From an uncultured Desulfovibrio sp. (lineage in GTDB: Bacteria > Desulfobacterota > Desulfovibrionia > Desulfovibrionales > Desulfovibrionaceae), in contig CAJXRQ010000001.1 in NCBI GenBank assembly GCA_913060505.1, positions 62,001 to 126,000 on the forward strand: a DNA stretch of 64,000 bases, written 5' to 3'. Made by a program: the position numbers and the translations under genes. The notes beneath the pieces were generated by a model. The model was not told where the DNA came from. It saw only the letters and a program-made list of their open reading frames with translations, and made no database searches. Positions 18,517 to 27,893 of this stretch are shown piece by piece. Every line of letters begins with the position of its first letter. The first letter of the stretch is position 1.

Positions 18517-18662
18517 TGCGTCCCTCTCCCGTTTTCCGCTTCCGTGCGGAGCCTTGAACGAAGCACTTTTTTCGTGGCTTCAGTCCGCTTATCGGACGAA
18601 ATTGAGGGAACTTTAGAGGGAGAATAAAAAAAAAGAGTAAGGTGTTGGCTGTTTTTACTGAA

Positions 18663-19306
18663 TTATGCCACTCGGCTCTGCCGAGAATTTCCAGATCACA
18701 GCCTACGATTACATCCAGATTGCGGGTGACTTTTTCGGGGGACCAGTCCCACCATGCGATCTCCGGCAGTCGTGCGATCACGTCTGCTTCGAACCACGGT
18801 CGAATCAGTCTGACCGGGTTCCCCGCAATGATGCTGTAAGGCGGGAAATCTTTGGTCACAACGGATTTTGCTCCGTCAACACACCCGTGGCCAATAGGGC
18901 CACCGGGAAGTATTGTTGCATCATATCCGATCCAGACGTCATTGCCGATTCGGGTGTCTTTTATCTTGGAGGAGAGATCGGAAGAAGGTTGGCCTTTTCC
19001 CCAGCCGGAACCGAAAATGAAGAACAGGTATGTTGAAAAAGAATGCAGCGCGTGATTGCCGCCGTTCATGATGAACGTTGTTCTTCTGGCTATTGAACAA
19101 TACGCCCGATGATGAGCCTGTCTCCGATAAAATCGAAGTGATAGAGAGTGTTTTCAAAAAAACGTTCGGGGCCTTCGGGATCGTCATAATACGTGTGATC
19201 ACCGATCGTGACGTTGGGATTGGTGCAATAATTCCTGATAAAGGAAATCTGGGGGGAACCCGTCCATGGGATGCTTTTTGTCAGGCCGTGGGCCGCTCAT
19301 TTGCAT
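18663..19306 (-). pseudogene. Frameshifted Vat/CatB-type xenobiotic acetyltransferase (left-handed beta-helix)
   Basis: Pieces of one hexapeptide-repeat acetyltransferase are spread over two frames. From ATG 19306 the frame reads SGPRPDKKHPMDGFP. At the run of six Gs (19251-19256) an extra base shifts it to ISFIRNYCTNPNVTIGDHTYYDD...DRLIIGR. A missing base near 19100-19103 (just before a stop) returns it to TTFIMNGGNHALHSFSTYLF, NDVWIGYDATILPG and AKSVVTKDFPPYSIIAGNP. A third shift near 18681-18685 would give the usual short C-terminus ending at TAA 18663. The active-site motif NGGNH is intact. Intact relatives acetylate chloramphenicol or streptogramins, or act on sugars; this copy cannot make a normal protein unless the shifts are sequencing errors. 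Confidence 0.82.
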
Positions 19307-19434
19307 GTGAGTGTCCTTGACCAAAATTTTTTGTCCCGAAAAAGTGGTTGCCGCCTCTGGCTCCGTCAGCTCTGTGGCTGGCCTTTTGAAGTGCGGGTTT
19401 CGTATTTGGGAGAAAGTTATGGAAAGGAATGGGA

Positions 19435-20799
19435 TCAGACTGCACGGACGCTTTTGATGTTCACGAATTCCCGCAGGCCGTATTCGGCCAGTTCCCGGCC
19501 ATAGCCGGAGGCACGGGTGCCGCCGAAGGGCAGGAACGGGTCGCTGTGCACCAGAGCGTTGACGGACACGGAGCCTGCCCGGATGCGCGAGGCAATGGAA
19601 AGCCCGTGTTCCCGGTTCGCAGTCCATACTGCGCCGCCCAATCCGAATTCCGTGCCGTTGGCAAGTGTCACGGCTTCGTCTTCATCGGCAGCGCGGAATA
19701 CCAATGCCACCGGACCGAACAATTCCTCTTGGGCAACTGGCGCGTTTGCCGGAACATCCGTGATGATCGTAGGCGGATAAAAGGCTCCTGCGCCGGGCAG
19801 CGGAGAACCTCCCAAAAGAATTTTCCCTCCGGCTTTAACGCAGCGGTCAACCTGTTTCTGCAACCTGTCTCGCTGGCTCCGTGAGGCCAGTGGTCCCATT
19901 GCCGTGTCTGGGTTGAGAGGGTCGCCTACCTGTACGGCTTTCATTCCAGTTGTCAGCCGTTGGAGAAACCCGTCATAAACCGCCTGATGGATAATGAACC
20001 GTTTGGCCGCGATACAGGCTTGGCCGGCATTTCGACATCGCGAGGCCACGGCCACGGAAGCAGCCTTTACAAGATCCGCGTCCGGCAGCACGATGAACGG
20101 GTCGCTGCCACCCAGTTCCAGAACGCACTTTTTGAGATGGCGGCCAGCGGCTGCAGCAACGCTGCGGCCTGCCCGACAGCTTCCGGTAAGGCTGACTCCG
20201 GTTACGCCGCGGTGGGCCATGACGGAATCCACCTGATCCACGTCAATGAACAGGGACCGGAACACGTTTTCCGGCAAACCGGCAGCAAGAAATATGTCTT
20301 CTATGATTTCCGCACAGCCCGGCACGTTGGGCGCGTGTTTGAGAGCTACGCCGTTCCCGGCCAGCAGCGAAGGGGCTGCAATGCGGAAGACCTGCCAGAA
20401 CGGGAAGTTCCATGGCATCACGGCCAATACTATTCCTTGTGGTTCAAAGACCACGGTGGCGTCCTGCGGCGCTCCGGCAGGACGGAAGGGAGCCATTTGT
20501 TGCGGTCCGTGCTGTGCGTAGTGCTCGCAGATCATGGCGCATTTTTCGATCTCAAGGCGCGCTTCCGCAAGTGGCTTGCCCATTTCATGCGTCACCAAAA
20601 GGGCTAACGGCTGTAATCTGGCACGGATTTCAAGGGCCGCGTCGCGGAGCATGCGAATTCGTTGCGGCATTGGAGATGCCGCCCAGTGAGTCCAGGCTTC
20701 GGCCATGTTGTCCAGCACGGCTCCGGTCATAGCCGGGGGCCAGCTCTCAAAGGTGTTTTCCACTTGGTCAGTGGCGGGATTGACGCTTTGTAGGATCAT
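19435..20799 (-). CDS. NAD(P)-dependent aldehyde dehydrogenase, succinate-semialdehyde dehydrogenase-like
   Basis: A 454-residue soluble enzyme of the aldehyde dehydrogenase superfamily, closest by eye to the short succinate-semialdehyde dehydrogenases (Sad/GabD type). Key features: [12 protein letters not shown] in the cofactor domain, general base E228 (LELGGSDPF) and catalytic C262 ([11 protein letters not shown]). It ends with [23 protein letters not shown]. The preferred aldehyde is unknown. It lies 128 bases upstream of the decayed acetyltransferase on the same strand and divergent from the macro-domain gene. Confidence 0.9.
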   Translation of the reverse strand: MILQSVNPATDQVENTFESWPPAMTGAVLDNMAEAWTHWAASPMPQRIRMLRDAALEIRARLQPLALLVTHEMGKPLAEARLEIEKCAMICEHYAQHGPQQMAPFRPAGAPQDATVVFEPQGIVLAVMPWNFPFWQVFRIAAPSLLAGNGVALKHAPNVPGCAEIIEDIFLAAGLPENVFRSLFIDVDQVDSVMAHRGVTGVSLTGSCRAGRSVAAAAGRHLKKCVLELGGSDPFIVLPDADLVKAASVAVASRCRNAGQACIAAKRFIIHQAVYDGFLQRLTTGMKAVQVGDPLNPDTAMGPLASRSQRDRLQKQVDRCVKAGGKILLGGSPLPGAGAFYPPTIITDVPANAPVAQEELFGPVALVFRAADEDEAVTLANGTEFGLGGAVWTANREHGLSIASRIRAGSVSVNALVHSDPFLPFGGTRASGYGRELAEYGLREFVNIKSVRAV

Positions 20800-20979
20800 C
20801 TGGGGGTAGTCTCCGAAAAAAAACAGTGCGGACGTGTGGGTGTTGCTAACGTCAGCGCGATTCGGGCGTACCGCATTTCATGCGCGAGGTCCATAGTTCT
20901 GGAGGAGGGTTTTTCGATTTGCCCGGAAAAACATGTCCGCCCTCTTGCCTTTGGCTGTTAATGCATTACCTTTTTGCGC

Positions 20980-21528
20980 ATGGAACATTCTTGGGCCATA
21001 GGCAATGGACAACTGGTGATCCAACTGGGCGATCTGACCACCATGGATACGGACGCCATAGTCAACGCGGCCAACTCGAAATTGGCCGGGGGCGGCGGGG
21101 TTGACGGAGCCATCCATTGCGCGGCCGGGGTGGACCGATTGCAAAACGCCTGTCGCGAAATCATTTCGCAGATCGGCAGGCTGCCTGCCGGACAAGCCGT
21201 GATCACTCCCGGCTTCAATCTTTCGGCACGCCACATCATTCATACAGTCGGCCCCATTTGGCGTGGCGGTTCCAATGACGAACCGGCGCTTTTGCGGCAG
21301 GCTTATCAAAACAGTCTTGAACTGGCCCGACAGTATGGACTGGAAAGCATAGCCTTTCCTGCCATCAGCTGCGGTGTCTACGGATATCCCATGGTCGAGG
21401 GCGCCCGGATTGCCCTTGGCGCACTGAAACATGGGCTTGAAGCCGGACTCGTGCGTAAAGCTTTCATGATCCTGCGGACGCAGGACACGCTCGACCTCTG
21501 GCTTCGCGAGGCAGACGCCACTCTTTAG
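20980..21528 (+). CDS. Macro-domain protein, probable ADP-ribose / O-acetyl-ADP-ribose hydrolase
   Basis: A 182-residue single macro domain (Appr-1''-p processing fold). Signature segments are [33 protein letters not shown], and the phosphate-binding loop [17 protein letters not shown]. YmdB-like members deacetylate O-acetyl-ADP-ribose or remove ADP-ribose from proteins and nucleic acids. ATG 20980 lacks a clear Shine-Dalgarno site; TTG 20974 two codons earlier is possible. It sits 23 bases upstream of hslV in the same direction and may share its transcript. Confidence 0.93.
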   Translation: MEHSWAIGNGQLVIQLGDLTTMDTDAIVNAANSKLAGGGGVDGAIHCAAGVDRLQNACREIISQIGRLPAGQAVITPGFNLSARHIIHTVGPIWRGGSNDEPALLRQAYQNSLELARQYGLESIAFPAISCGVYGYPMVEGARIALGALKHGLEAGLVRKAFMILRTQDTLDLWLREADATL

Positions 21529-21551
21529 GAACTCACGAAAAAGGACTAACC

Positions 21552-22091
21552 ATGGAACTTAGGGGAACCACCATTCTGGCGGTCAAGGATGAAAAGGGAA
21601 CGGCCATGGCCGGTGACGGCCAAGTGACCCTCGGTCAGAGCATTGCCATGAAGCATACAGCCCGCAAGGTCCGGCGAATCTACAAGGATAAGGTTACCAT
21701 CGGTTTTGCCGGGGCCACTGCAGATGCCTTTACCCTGACCGAACGCTTTGAAAAGAAGCTGGAAAGTTATTCCGGCAATCTGGTCCGGGCGGCCGTGGAG
21801 CTGGCCAAGGACTGGCGTACGGACAAATACCTGCGCAAGCTGGAAGCCATGCTGCTGGCTGCCGACGGCGAACACTTGCTGATCATTTCCGGAACCGGCG
21901 ACGTGATCGAGCCTGATGACGGGCTTGCGGCTATCGGTTCAGGCGGGGCATATGCGCTTTCCGCAGCACGCGCCCTGGCGCAGAATACCGATTTGCCAGC
22001 CCGTGAGATCGTGGAAAAAGCGATGCACGTTGCTGCTGAAATCTGCGTTTACACCAACGGAAATCTGACAATCGAAACACAGGAAAAATAG
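21552..22091 (+). CDS. hslV: ATP-dependent protease subunit HslV
   Basis: A 179-residue proteasome-like threonine peptidase that forms two stacked hexamers and works with HslU on heat-shock and regulatory proteins. The mature enzyme should begin at Thr6: MELRG is a five-residue propeptide ahead of [20 protein letters not shown], unlike E. coli where only Met is removed. Other motifs are [14 protein letters not shown] and [19 protein letters not shown] precedes ATG 21552. The next gene, hslU, starts on the base after its stop codon. Confidence 0.97.
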   Translation: MELRGTTILAVKDEKGTAMAGDGQVTLGQSIAMKHTARKVRRIYKDKVTIGFAGATADAFTLTERFEKKLESYSGNLVRAAVELAKDWRTDKYLRKLEAMLLAADGEHLLIISGTGDVIEPDDGLAAIGSGGAYALSAARALAQNTDLPAREIVEKAMHVAAEICVYTNGNLTIETQEK

Positions 22092-23462
22092 ATGAGTACG
22101 CTCACTCCCCGTGAAATAGTATCGGAACTGGATCGTTATATTATCGGACAAAAGGCGGCCAAACGCATGGTCGCCGTGGCCATGCGCAACCGCTGGCGCA
22201 GGCAGCAGCTTGACCCGGATCTGCGCGACGAGATCGCGCCCAAGAACATAATTCTTATGGGCCCCACAGGCGTGGGCAAGACGGAAATCGCCCGCAGGCT
22301 GGCGCGGCTTACCGGCTGCCCGTTCCACAAGGTGGAAGCCACCAAGTTCACGGAAGTGGGCTATGTGGGCCGCGATGTCGAGTCCATGATCCGTGACCTC
22401 ATGGAGATAGGTATCAATCTGGTGCACAAGGAAGAAACCGAAAAGGTTCACATCCGGGCCGAACGCAATGCGGAGGAACGTGTGCTGGACCTGCTGCTTC
22501 CTCCTTCCGGTTCTCGCAGCAATGGCGCCGGGTTTGTTATGTCCTCTCCGGGAGACGACGATCCTAAGCGGTCCAAAGATGACAGCACGCGCGAAAAATT
22601 CCGCCAGATGTTTCGTTCCGGCCAGCTGGACGAGCGGGAAGTCGAAGTGGAGGTGAGCATGCAGGGTGGGCCGCAAATGGAAATCATGGCCATGCCGGGC
22701 ATGGAAGACATGGGCATGCAGATGCAGGATGTCCTCGGCCGCATGTTTCCCAAAAAGAAAACCAGCAAAAAAATGAAAATCCGTGACGCTTATCAGGTAC
22801 TCATTGACGAGGAAGCCGAAAAGCTCATCGACATGGACAAGGTTACGGAAATGGCTCGTGAGCGCGTGGAGCAAACCGGTATCATTTTCATCGACGAAAT
22901 GGACAAGATTGCCGCCCGCCAGGAACAGGGAGGCGGAACGGACGTTTCGCGAGAGGGCGTCCAGCGCGATCTTTTGCCCATCGTTGAAGGTTCGGTGGTC
23001 AACACCAAGTACGGCATGATCAAAACAGACCATATCCTGTTCATTGCCGCGGGGGCATTCCATTTTGCCAAGCCTTCTGACCTGATTCCCGAATTGCAGG
23101 GACGTTTCCCACTGCGTGAGGAATTGCAGGCTCTGGGTAAGGAAGAATTCTACCGTATCCTCACGGAGCCCAAGAATGCCCTGACCGTCCAGTACAAGGC
23201 CCTGCTGGAAACCGAGGGGATCTCTCTTGATTTTTCCCGCGAGGCTTTGGAGGAAGTGGCCGGATTTGCGCAGACCGTGAATGAAGAAACCGAAAATATC
23301 GGTGCACGCAGGCTTTACACCATCATGGAAAAGATTCTGGCGGATCTTTCCTTTGAAGCACCGGACAAAGGCGGCCAATCCATTACCGTGGACCGTGAGT
23401 ATGTGCAGTCCGCGCTGGCTGACGTAACCGAGGACCGGGATCTGTCCCGTTACATTTTGTAA
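22092..23462 (+). CDS. hslU: ATP-dependent unfoldase HslU
   Basis: A 456-residue AAA+ unfoldase that feeds HslV. Walker [10 protein letters not shown] is at 57-65, the pore loop and [17 protein letters not shown] follow, Walker B is [11 protein letters not shown], and sensor-2 is [13 protein letters not shown]. The C-terminal SRYIL tail inserts into HslV to activate it. The I-domain is Met-rich ([18 protein letters not shown]). The ATG directly follows the hslV TAG, implying coupled translation. A terminator follows. Confidence 0.98.
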   Translation: MSTLTPREIVSELDRYIIGQKAAKRMVAVAMRNRWRRQQLDPDLRDEIAPKNIILMGPTGVGKTEIARRLARLTGCPFHKVEATKFTEVGYVGRDVESMIRDLMEIGINLVHKEETEKVHIRAERNAEERVLDLLLPPSGSRSNGAGFVMSSPGDDDPKRSKDDSTREKFRQMFRSGQLDEREVEVEVSMQGGPQMEIMAMPGMEDMGMQMQDVLGRMFPKKKTSKKMKIRDAYQVLIDEEAEKLIDMDKVTEMARERVEQTGIIFIDEMDKIAARQEQGGGTDVSREGVQRDLLPIVEGSVVNTKYGMIKTDHILFIAAGAFHFAKPSDLIPELQGRFPLREELQALGKEEFYRILTEPKNALTVQYKALLETEGISLDFSREALEEVAGFAQTVNEETENIGARRLYTIMEKILADLSFEAPDKGGQSITVDREYVQSALADVTEDRDLSRYIL

Positions 23463-23488
23463 GATCGCATCATATATGTTTCTATTGG

Positions 23489-23513
23489 GCCGTCCTTTGG
23501 GGCGGCTTTTTTT
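23489..23513 (+). terminator. Terminator of hslVU
   Basis: A GC-rich 7-bp stem (GCCGTCC pairing with GGGCGGC, one G-U pair) with a short loop is followed by seven Ts, 27 bases after the hslU stop. Confidence 0.88.
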
Positions 23514-23599
23514 GTGAATCCGTGTCATTTCTCAAGCCCTGTTACAGCGTGCTGTTTTCTGGTACATAAAAACTGTCACGCCAATAACGGAGCATGCAG

Positions 23600-24442
23600 A
23601 TGAAAATAGGATTCATGGGGCTGGGCATCATGGGAGTGCCCATGTGCCGCAATATTCTGGCCCGGGGACATGAACTTGTCGTTTTCAACCGGACCGCGTC
23701 CAAGGCTGAACCGCTAAGCAAGGCCGGGGCCATTGTGGCAAAAACGCCGGAAGAATTGGCGCAATCCTCTGAAATCGCCGTAGCCATGGTTTCGGACCAT
23801 GAAGCCGTGGAAGGGCTATTGCATGGCAGTATAGGAGCCCTGCGTGGCAAGACTTTTGTGAATATGAGCACTGTGCTTCCTGCGTATTCGCGTCTGTTGG
23901 CGGCTAAACTGGAGGAGCATGGCGCGGAATTCGTGGATGCGCCGGTTTCCGGTTCAAGCACTGCCGCGGAAAAGGGCGAACTTGTTATTCTTGCGGGAGG
24001 CAAGCCGGAAGTCGTGAAGGGACTCGCTCCGCTGTTCGAAACCGTAGGTTGCAAGACCGTTTATTGCGGGGAGGCCGGGCAGGGATCGGTCATGAAATTG
24101 ACCAACAATCTGGTACTTTCGGTCATGCTGCAAGGCATAAGCGAGGGCATGCGCTTCGGTCTGGAAGGCAATCTGGATCGCAAGGCCATCATGGAAGTAC
24201 TTCTTTCTGGCCCCATGGCCAGCCAGTTGATTGAACTCAAGAAAAATATGCTGATCAACGCCGATTTTCCGGCCCAATTCCCGCTCAAGGATATGGCCAA
24301 GGATCTCAATCTCGTGGCAGAAGCCATCGGTTGCCTGCCGCTGGAATTTCCCTGTGCCACGGCTGCCGGCGTCCAGTTCAACCATGCGGTGTCGCTCGGT
24401 CACGGCGACGAGGACTGCATGGCCGTCTTCAAACTGCTATAG
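23600..24442 (+). CDS. NAD(P)-dependent beta-hydroxyacid dehydrogenase (3-hydroxyisobutyrate / glyoxylate-succinic semialdehyde reductase type)
   Basis: A 280-residue dehydrogenase. The N-terminal Rossmann motif is MKIGFMGLGIMGVPMCRNIL, the substrate loop is FVDAPVSGSSTAAEKGEL, and the catalytic Lys166 lies in GSVMKLTNN. The two-domain layout fits the beta-hydroxyacid dehydrogenase superfamily; close plant and bacterial relatives reduce glyoxylate or succinic semialdehyde. ATG 23600 is preferred over ATG 23594 because GGAG is 7 bases upstream rather than one. A role together with the semialdehyde dehydrogenase at 19.4-20.8 kb is conceivable but not shown. It lies alone between the hslU terminator and the DUF1844 gene. 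Confidence 0.92.
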   Translation: MKIGFMGLGIMGVPMCRNILARGHELVVFNRTASKAEPLSKAGAIVAKTPEELAQSSEIAVAMVSDHEAVEGLLHGSIGALRGKTFVNMSTVLPAYSRLLAAKLEEHGAEFVDAPVSGSSTAAEKGELVILAGGKPEVVKGLAPLFETVGCKTVYCGEAGQGSVMKLTNNLVLSVMLQGISEGMRFGLEGNLDRKAIMEVLLSGPMASQLIELKKNMLINADFPAQFPLKDMAKDLNLVAEAIGCLPLEFPCATAAGVQFNHAVSLGHGDEDCMAVFKLL

Positions 24443-24548
24443 CGCATCGACTCTGAAAGGGCTTGCAGGCATTGACTCCGGAAGCTTCCGGCTCTATCCT
24501 TGCGTCCATATTTCATTTTCACGTTTTGTATTTCAAGGAGTTGCGCCC

Positions 24549-24839
24549 ATGGCGGACCGCTGTAAGGAAAACCCCATGAAGGACATGCCTTTACCGGAAA
24601 TGACCTTCACCACGTTTATCTACTCGTTAAGTTCCTCGGCCATGGTGGCTCTGGGCGAAGCCCCGGACCCCAGCACCGGCAAGGTTGAATTTGCTCCGCA
24701 TCTGGCACGGCACACCATCGATGTGCTCGGCATGTTGCAGGACAAGATCGAAAATGGCCTGACCGAAGAGGAAAGCAAGTTGCTTTGCGACATCCTGTAC
24801 AACCTGCGCATGGCCTACGTGAACAAGGCCGGAAAATAA
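24549..24839 (+). CDS. DUF1844 family protein
   Basis: A 96-residue helical protein with the DUF1844 core: TFTTFIYSLSSSAMVALGEAPDP, LARHTIDVLGMLQDK and ENGLTEEESKLLCDILYNLRMAYV. The family is widespread in deltaproteobacteria and has no known function. AAGGAG lies nine bases before ATG 24549; the frame is open further upstream only as a shadow of the preceding gene. It is 14 bases from argC and almost certainly co-transcribed with it. Confidence 0.88.
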   Translation: MADRCKENPMKDMPLPEMTFTTFIYSLSSSAMVALGEAPDPSTGKVEFAPHLARHTIDVLGMLQDKIENGLTEEESKLLCDILYNLRMAYVNKAGK

Positions 24840-24853
24840 GCGGAGAATATTCC

Positions 24854-25909
24854 ATGTCCCAGACGATTAGGGCCGGACTCGTGGGCGTCACGGGTTACAC
24901 CGGCATGGAACTGGCGCGTCTCATGGCCCAGCATCCGTCAATGGAATTGGTGCGGGTCACATCCCGTTCCGAGGCGGGCAAGCCTCTGTCGGCCATATAT
25001 CCGTTTCTTCAGTCCATCCCGGTGGGCGAACTGGAAATAAGCATGCCCGATCCCGTTGATCTGGCTCAGGCGTGTGACGTCGTATTTCTGGCCGTACCGC
25101 ATAAGACCGCCATGGAAATTTCGGCCCAATTGCTGGAACACGGTGTGCGTGTGGTGGATCTTTCCGCAGATTTCCGGCTCAATGACAAGGACGTGTATGA
25201 GCAGTGGTATGCTGTCGAACATACACGGCCCGAGTTGCTGAAAACCGCCGTGTATGGCCTGCCCGAACTGTATGCCGACCAGATTGCCGGTGCGCAGCTC
25301 ATTGCCAATCCGGGCTGCTATCCCACATCCGCAATTCTTGGTCTTGCTCCGGCATTGTCCAATTCAATGGTCGCCACGGACGGCATTGTTGTGGATTCCA
25401 AGTCCGGTACATCCGGCGCCGGGCGCGGGGCCAAGGTCGGCACGTTGTTTTGCGAGGTGCATGATTCATTCAAGGCCTATGGGCTGGGAACGCACAGGCA
25501 TACTCCGGAGATCGAACAGGAAGTATCCAAGCTCGCGGGCACACCCATGACCGTATCCTTCAATACGCATCTGTTGCCAATAGACCGCGGTATTTTGTCC
25601 ACCATCTATACGCAGCTCAGGGACGGCTTTGATCTGGCCGCTGTGCGGGCCGCTTACGATAAATTTTACGCAGGGAAACCATATGTCCGGGTATTGCCAG
25701 AAGGCCAGTTGCCCGAGACTCGCTATGTGCGCGGAACCATGTTTTGCGACATTGGCCTTGTGGTGGATTCCCGTACCGGACGTTTGATTATCGTTTCGGC
25801 CATTGACAACCTGTGCCGTGGCGCATCCGGGCAAGCGTTGGCCAATGCCAACCTCATGAGTGGATTGCCGCTGGAAACCGGATTGCCCAAGGCTCCGATG
25901 ATGCCGTAG
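24854..25909 (+). CDS. argC: N-acetyl-gamma-glutamyl-phosphate reductase
   Basis: A 351-residue NADPH enzyme for the third step of arginine synthesis. The Rossmann motif is GLVGVTGYTGMELARLM and the catalytic cysteine is C155 in IANPGCYPTSAIL. Substrate-binding segments KSGTSGAGRGAK and THRHTPEIEQE are typical. GGAG precedes ATG 24854. No other arginine genes are nearby. It lies directly downstream of the DUF1844 gene; the next gene is convergent behind a terminator. Confidence 0.97.
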   Translation: MSQTIRAGLVGVTGYTGMELARLMAQHPSMELVRVTSRSEAGKPLSAIYPFLQSIPVGELEISMPDPVDLAQACDVVFLAVPHKTAMEISAQLLEHGVRVVDLSADFRLNDKDVYEQWYAVEHTRPELLKTAVYGLPELYADQIAGAQLIANPGCYPTSAILGLAPALSNSMVATDGIVVDSKSGTSGAGRGAKVGTLFCEVHDSFKAYGLGTHRHTPEIEQEVSKLAGTPMTVSFNTHLLPIDRGILSTIYTQLRDGFDLAAVRAAYDKFYAGKPYVRVLPEGQLPETRYVRGTMFCDIGLVVDSRTGRLIIVSAIDNLCRGASGQALANANLMSGLPLETGLPKAPMMP

Positions 25910-26023
25910 TCGACTTAAAAACGGCTATCTTCCACGGAATACTTTTGTCCCGTATCCTTTGGATGCGGGATTTCTTTATGGCACCTGCAAAATATTCCGT
26001 TATTAGTCGCAATCCCAAAAAAA

Positions 26024-26058
26024 TAAAAAAACGGACACCTTTTTCAAGGTGTCCGTTT
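26024..26058 (-). terminator. Terminator of the acyltransferase gene
   Basis: A perfect 13-bp stem (AAACGGACACCTT at 26029-26041, AAGGTGTCCGTTT at 26046-26058) is followed by a T-run on the minus strand (A-run 26024-26030). It may also stop argC transcription, though less efficiently. Confidence 0.88.
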
Positions 26059-26081
26059 GCATTGTTTAGTCGTGAAGTGAT

Positions 26082-27893
26082 TTATGCGGCCGGTTGAAAG
26101 GGGGACAACACCTTGCCGTCGTGCAGGGCGATAAAGTTGTCGGCCTCTTGCTTGCCCATGAAGCGGCGCAGTATTTTGGGAGCTGTTTCAGTAAGATTCA
26201 CAAGGATCAGGCCGTCCATGCAGTTTCCGAAATCCGGGTCCACGTTGAAGCCAAGCAGTTTGCCGCCGAGTTTGAGGTACTGCTTGAGCAGCACGGGAAT
26301 GGATTTTCCGGCCTCCACGTCGGTGACGAGGTCGTTGATGTCCGCAGGGTCGCTGAAGGCCAGTTCGGGGACATCGATGTCCAGCCTTTTGAGGCGTTTC
26401 TTTCTTGGCGGGAGTTTGGGGTGCACCTGTTTGGCCAGCCCCTTCAAAGAACAGTGGCGTTCGAGGAAGCTCACGATGAGTTCGTGGGAAAGCAGCGAAT
26501 AATCACCGGAAACGCTGACGCAGCCAAAGAGCTTTGTATACTGCGGATTGCGTGTCACATAGGCGGCGATGCCTTTCCAGAGCAGCAGCAGCGGTTGGTA
26601 GCTGCGCTGGTATTTTTCGGTGATGAACGAGCGGCCCATCTCCAGAGCTGGTTGCACGTTTTCAATCACACCCGGCTCAAAATCGAACAGGGAGGCGCAA
26701 TAGAGTCCGCGTACACCGTATTCTTTGATGACTTCGTCAGCCCGTGCAAACCTGTATGCACCCGCAATTTCGCGTTCTTCGTTGTTCCAGAGCACGAGGT
26801 GCAGATAATAGTCGTCGTAGTCATCTATATCCATGGGCTTGCCCGTGCCTTCGCCCACGGCGCGGAAGGTTTTTTCGCGCAGTACGCCTATTTCGCGCAT
26901 GATGCGGGGAATACGCTTTGCGCGGGCGGCAAAGACGGTGAACTTGCCGGAAGTGAGCAGTATGTTTTCGTCGGGCAGGGCGGCCACTTCACTGGCCAGA
27001 ATGTGACGGGGCCTTGAGTTGGCCAGCGGTTCGAGGTGGCGTATCGCCTCCTTGATCGCAGTATGTTTTTTGGCCGGACGTTTGCGCAACAGGTGGGTTC
27101 TGAAACGCAGATAACGTACCGCTTTTTCATCATTTTCAAAACTGTTCAGTTTTTCCGGAGGAATAATGCCGCCCACAGTCACCTGCACAGGATGTTTGGA
27201 GTGCTTGAGGTTTTCGTGGGGGATCAGCACGGTGCGCAGGCGGGGGTGGAACATGCCAGCCGCCTGGAACAATGCGCTGTTGCGACCCTGGAAAAAGATG
27301 GGCAGCACGGAGGCGCCGGTTTTGCGGGCTATTCCCGCGACAGTGGGGCTCCATACCGGATCGGCCACCATGCGTTTGCGTACTCTCAGGCTGGAGACTT
27401 CCCCGGCCGGGAAAACACCCAGCAGACCGCCTTTTTTGAGCCAGCGCATGGACTCCTTGAGCCCGGAAATGTTTGATTTGACGGAACCGCTGGTGCCGAA
27501 AGGATCGACAGCAATAAGGTGTTCGCGCATCTCGGGAATCATTCCCAGCATGTAGTTGGCCATGATGCGTACGTCTGGTCGGGCCTGACGTAGCAGTTTT
27601 ACCAGCAACAGTCCTTCCACCGCGCCGAACGGGTGGTTGGCGACCACCATCAGGGGACCATTTGCCGGAATGCGGGACAGGGGCTGGCCGCCCAGCTCAT
27701 ATTGAATACCGATGGTGTCCAGAGCGCGGTCTATGAAATCGCCTTCCTTTTCGCCTGCCTTGGCGTACATGGAGTTGAGTGTCTTGAGCCGGAGAACCTT
27801 GGAAAGCGGTTTGCTGACCATGGAAAAAAGCGCGGAACGCCAGGGATCTCCAAAGGGAGAGTCGATGCGGAAAATTTCTTCCTGCTGTTGCAT
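26082..27893 (-). CDS. Two-domain acyltransferase: PlsC-like lysophospholipid acyltransferase fused to an OlsB/hemolysin-like GNAT
   Basis: A 603-residue protein with two acyltransferase modules. Residues ~60-290 are PlsC-like: the HX4E-type motif NHPFGAVEG at 86-94, FPAGEVSS, and PIFFQGRNSALF. Residues ~310-500 match the OlsB/hemolysin acyl-ACP N-acyltransferase family (VLREKTFRAVGEG, DDYDDYYLHLVLWN, LEMGRSFITEKYQ, LFGCVSVSGDYS). Separately, OlsB N-acylates ornithine and OlsA O-acylates lyso-ornithine lipid; a fusion of both types (OlsF-like) can make an aminolipid alone. That function is inference. GGAGG precedes ATG 27893. It is a single gene, ended by its own terminator. Confidence 0.82.
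   Translation of the reverse strand: MQQQEEIFRIDSPFGDPWRSALFSMVSKPLSKVLRLKTLNSMYAKAGEKEGDFIDRALDTIGIQYELGGQPLSRIPANGPLMVVANHPFGAVEGLLLVKLLRQARPDVRIMANYMLGMIPEMREHLIAVDPFGTSGSVKSNISGLKESMRWLKKGGLLGVFPAGEVSSLRVRKRMVADPVWSPTVAGIARKTGASVLPIFFQGRNSALFQAAGMFHPRLRTVLIPHENLKHSKHPVQVTVGGIIPPEKLNSFENDEKAVRYLRFRTHLLRKRPAKKHTAIKEAIRHLEPLANSRPRHILASEVAALPDENILLTSGKFTVFAARAKRIPRIMREIGVLREKTFRAVGEGTGKPMDIDDYDDYYLHLVLWNNEEREIAGAYRFARADEVIKEYGVRGLYCASLFDFEPGVIENVQPALEMGRSFITEKYQRSYQPLLLLWKGIAAYVTRNPQYTKLFGCVSVSGDYSLLSHELIVSFLERHCSLKGLAKQVHPKLPPRKKRLKRLDIDVPELAFSDPADINDLVTDVEAGKSIPVLLKQYLKLGGKLLGFNVDPDFGNCMDGLILVNLTETAPKILRRFMGKQEADNFIALHDGKVLSPFQPAA

Noticed and set aside
21939-23528. 529-residue open frame antisense to hslU
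   Set aside because: Shadow frame of a clear housekeeping gene with no independent signals.
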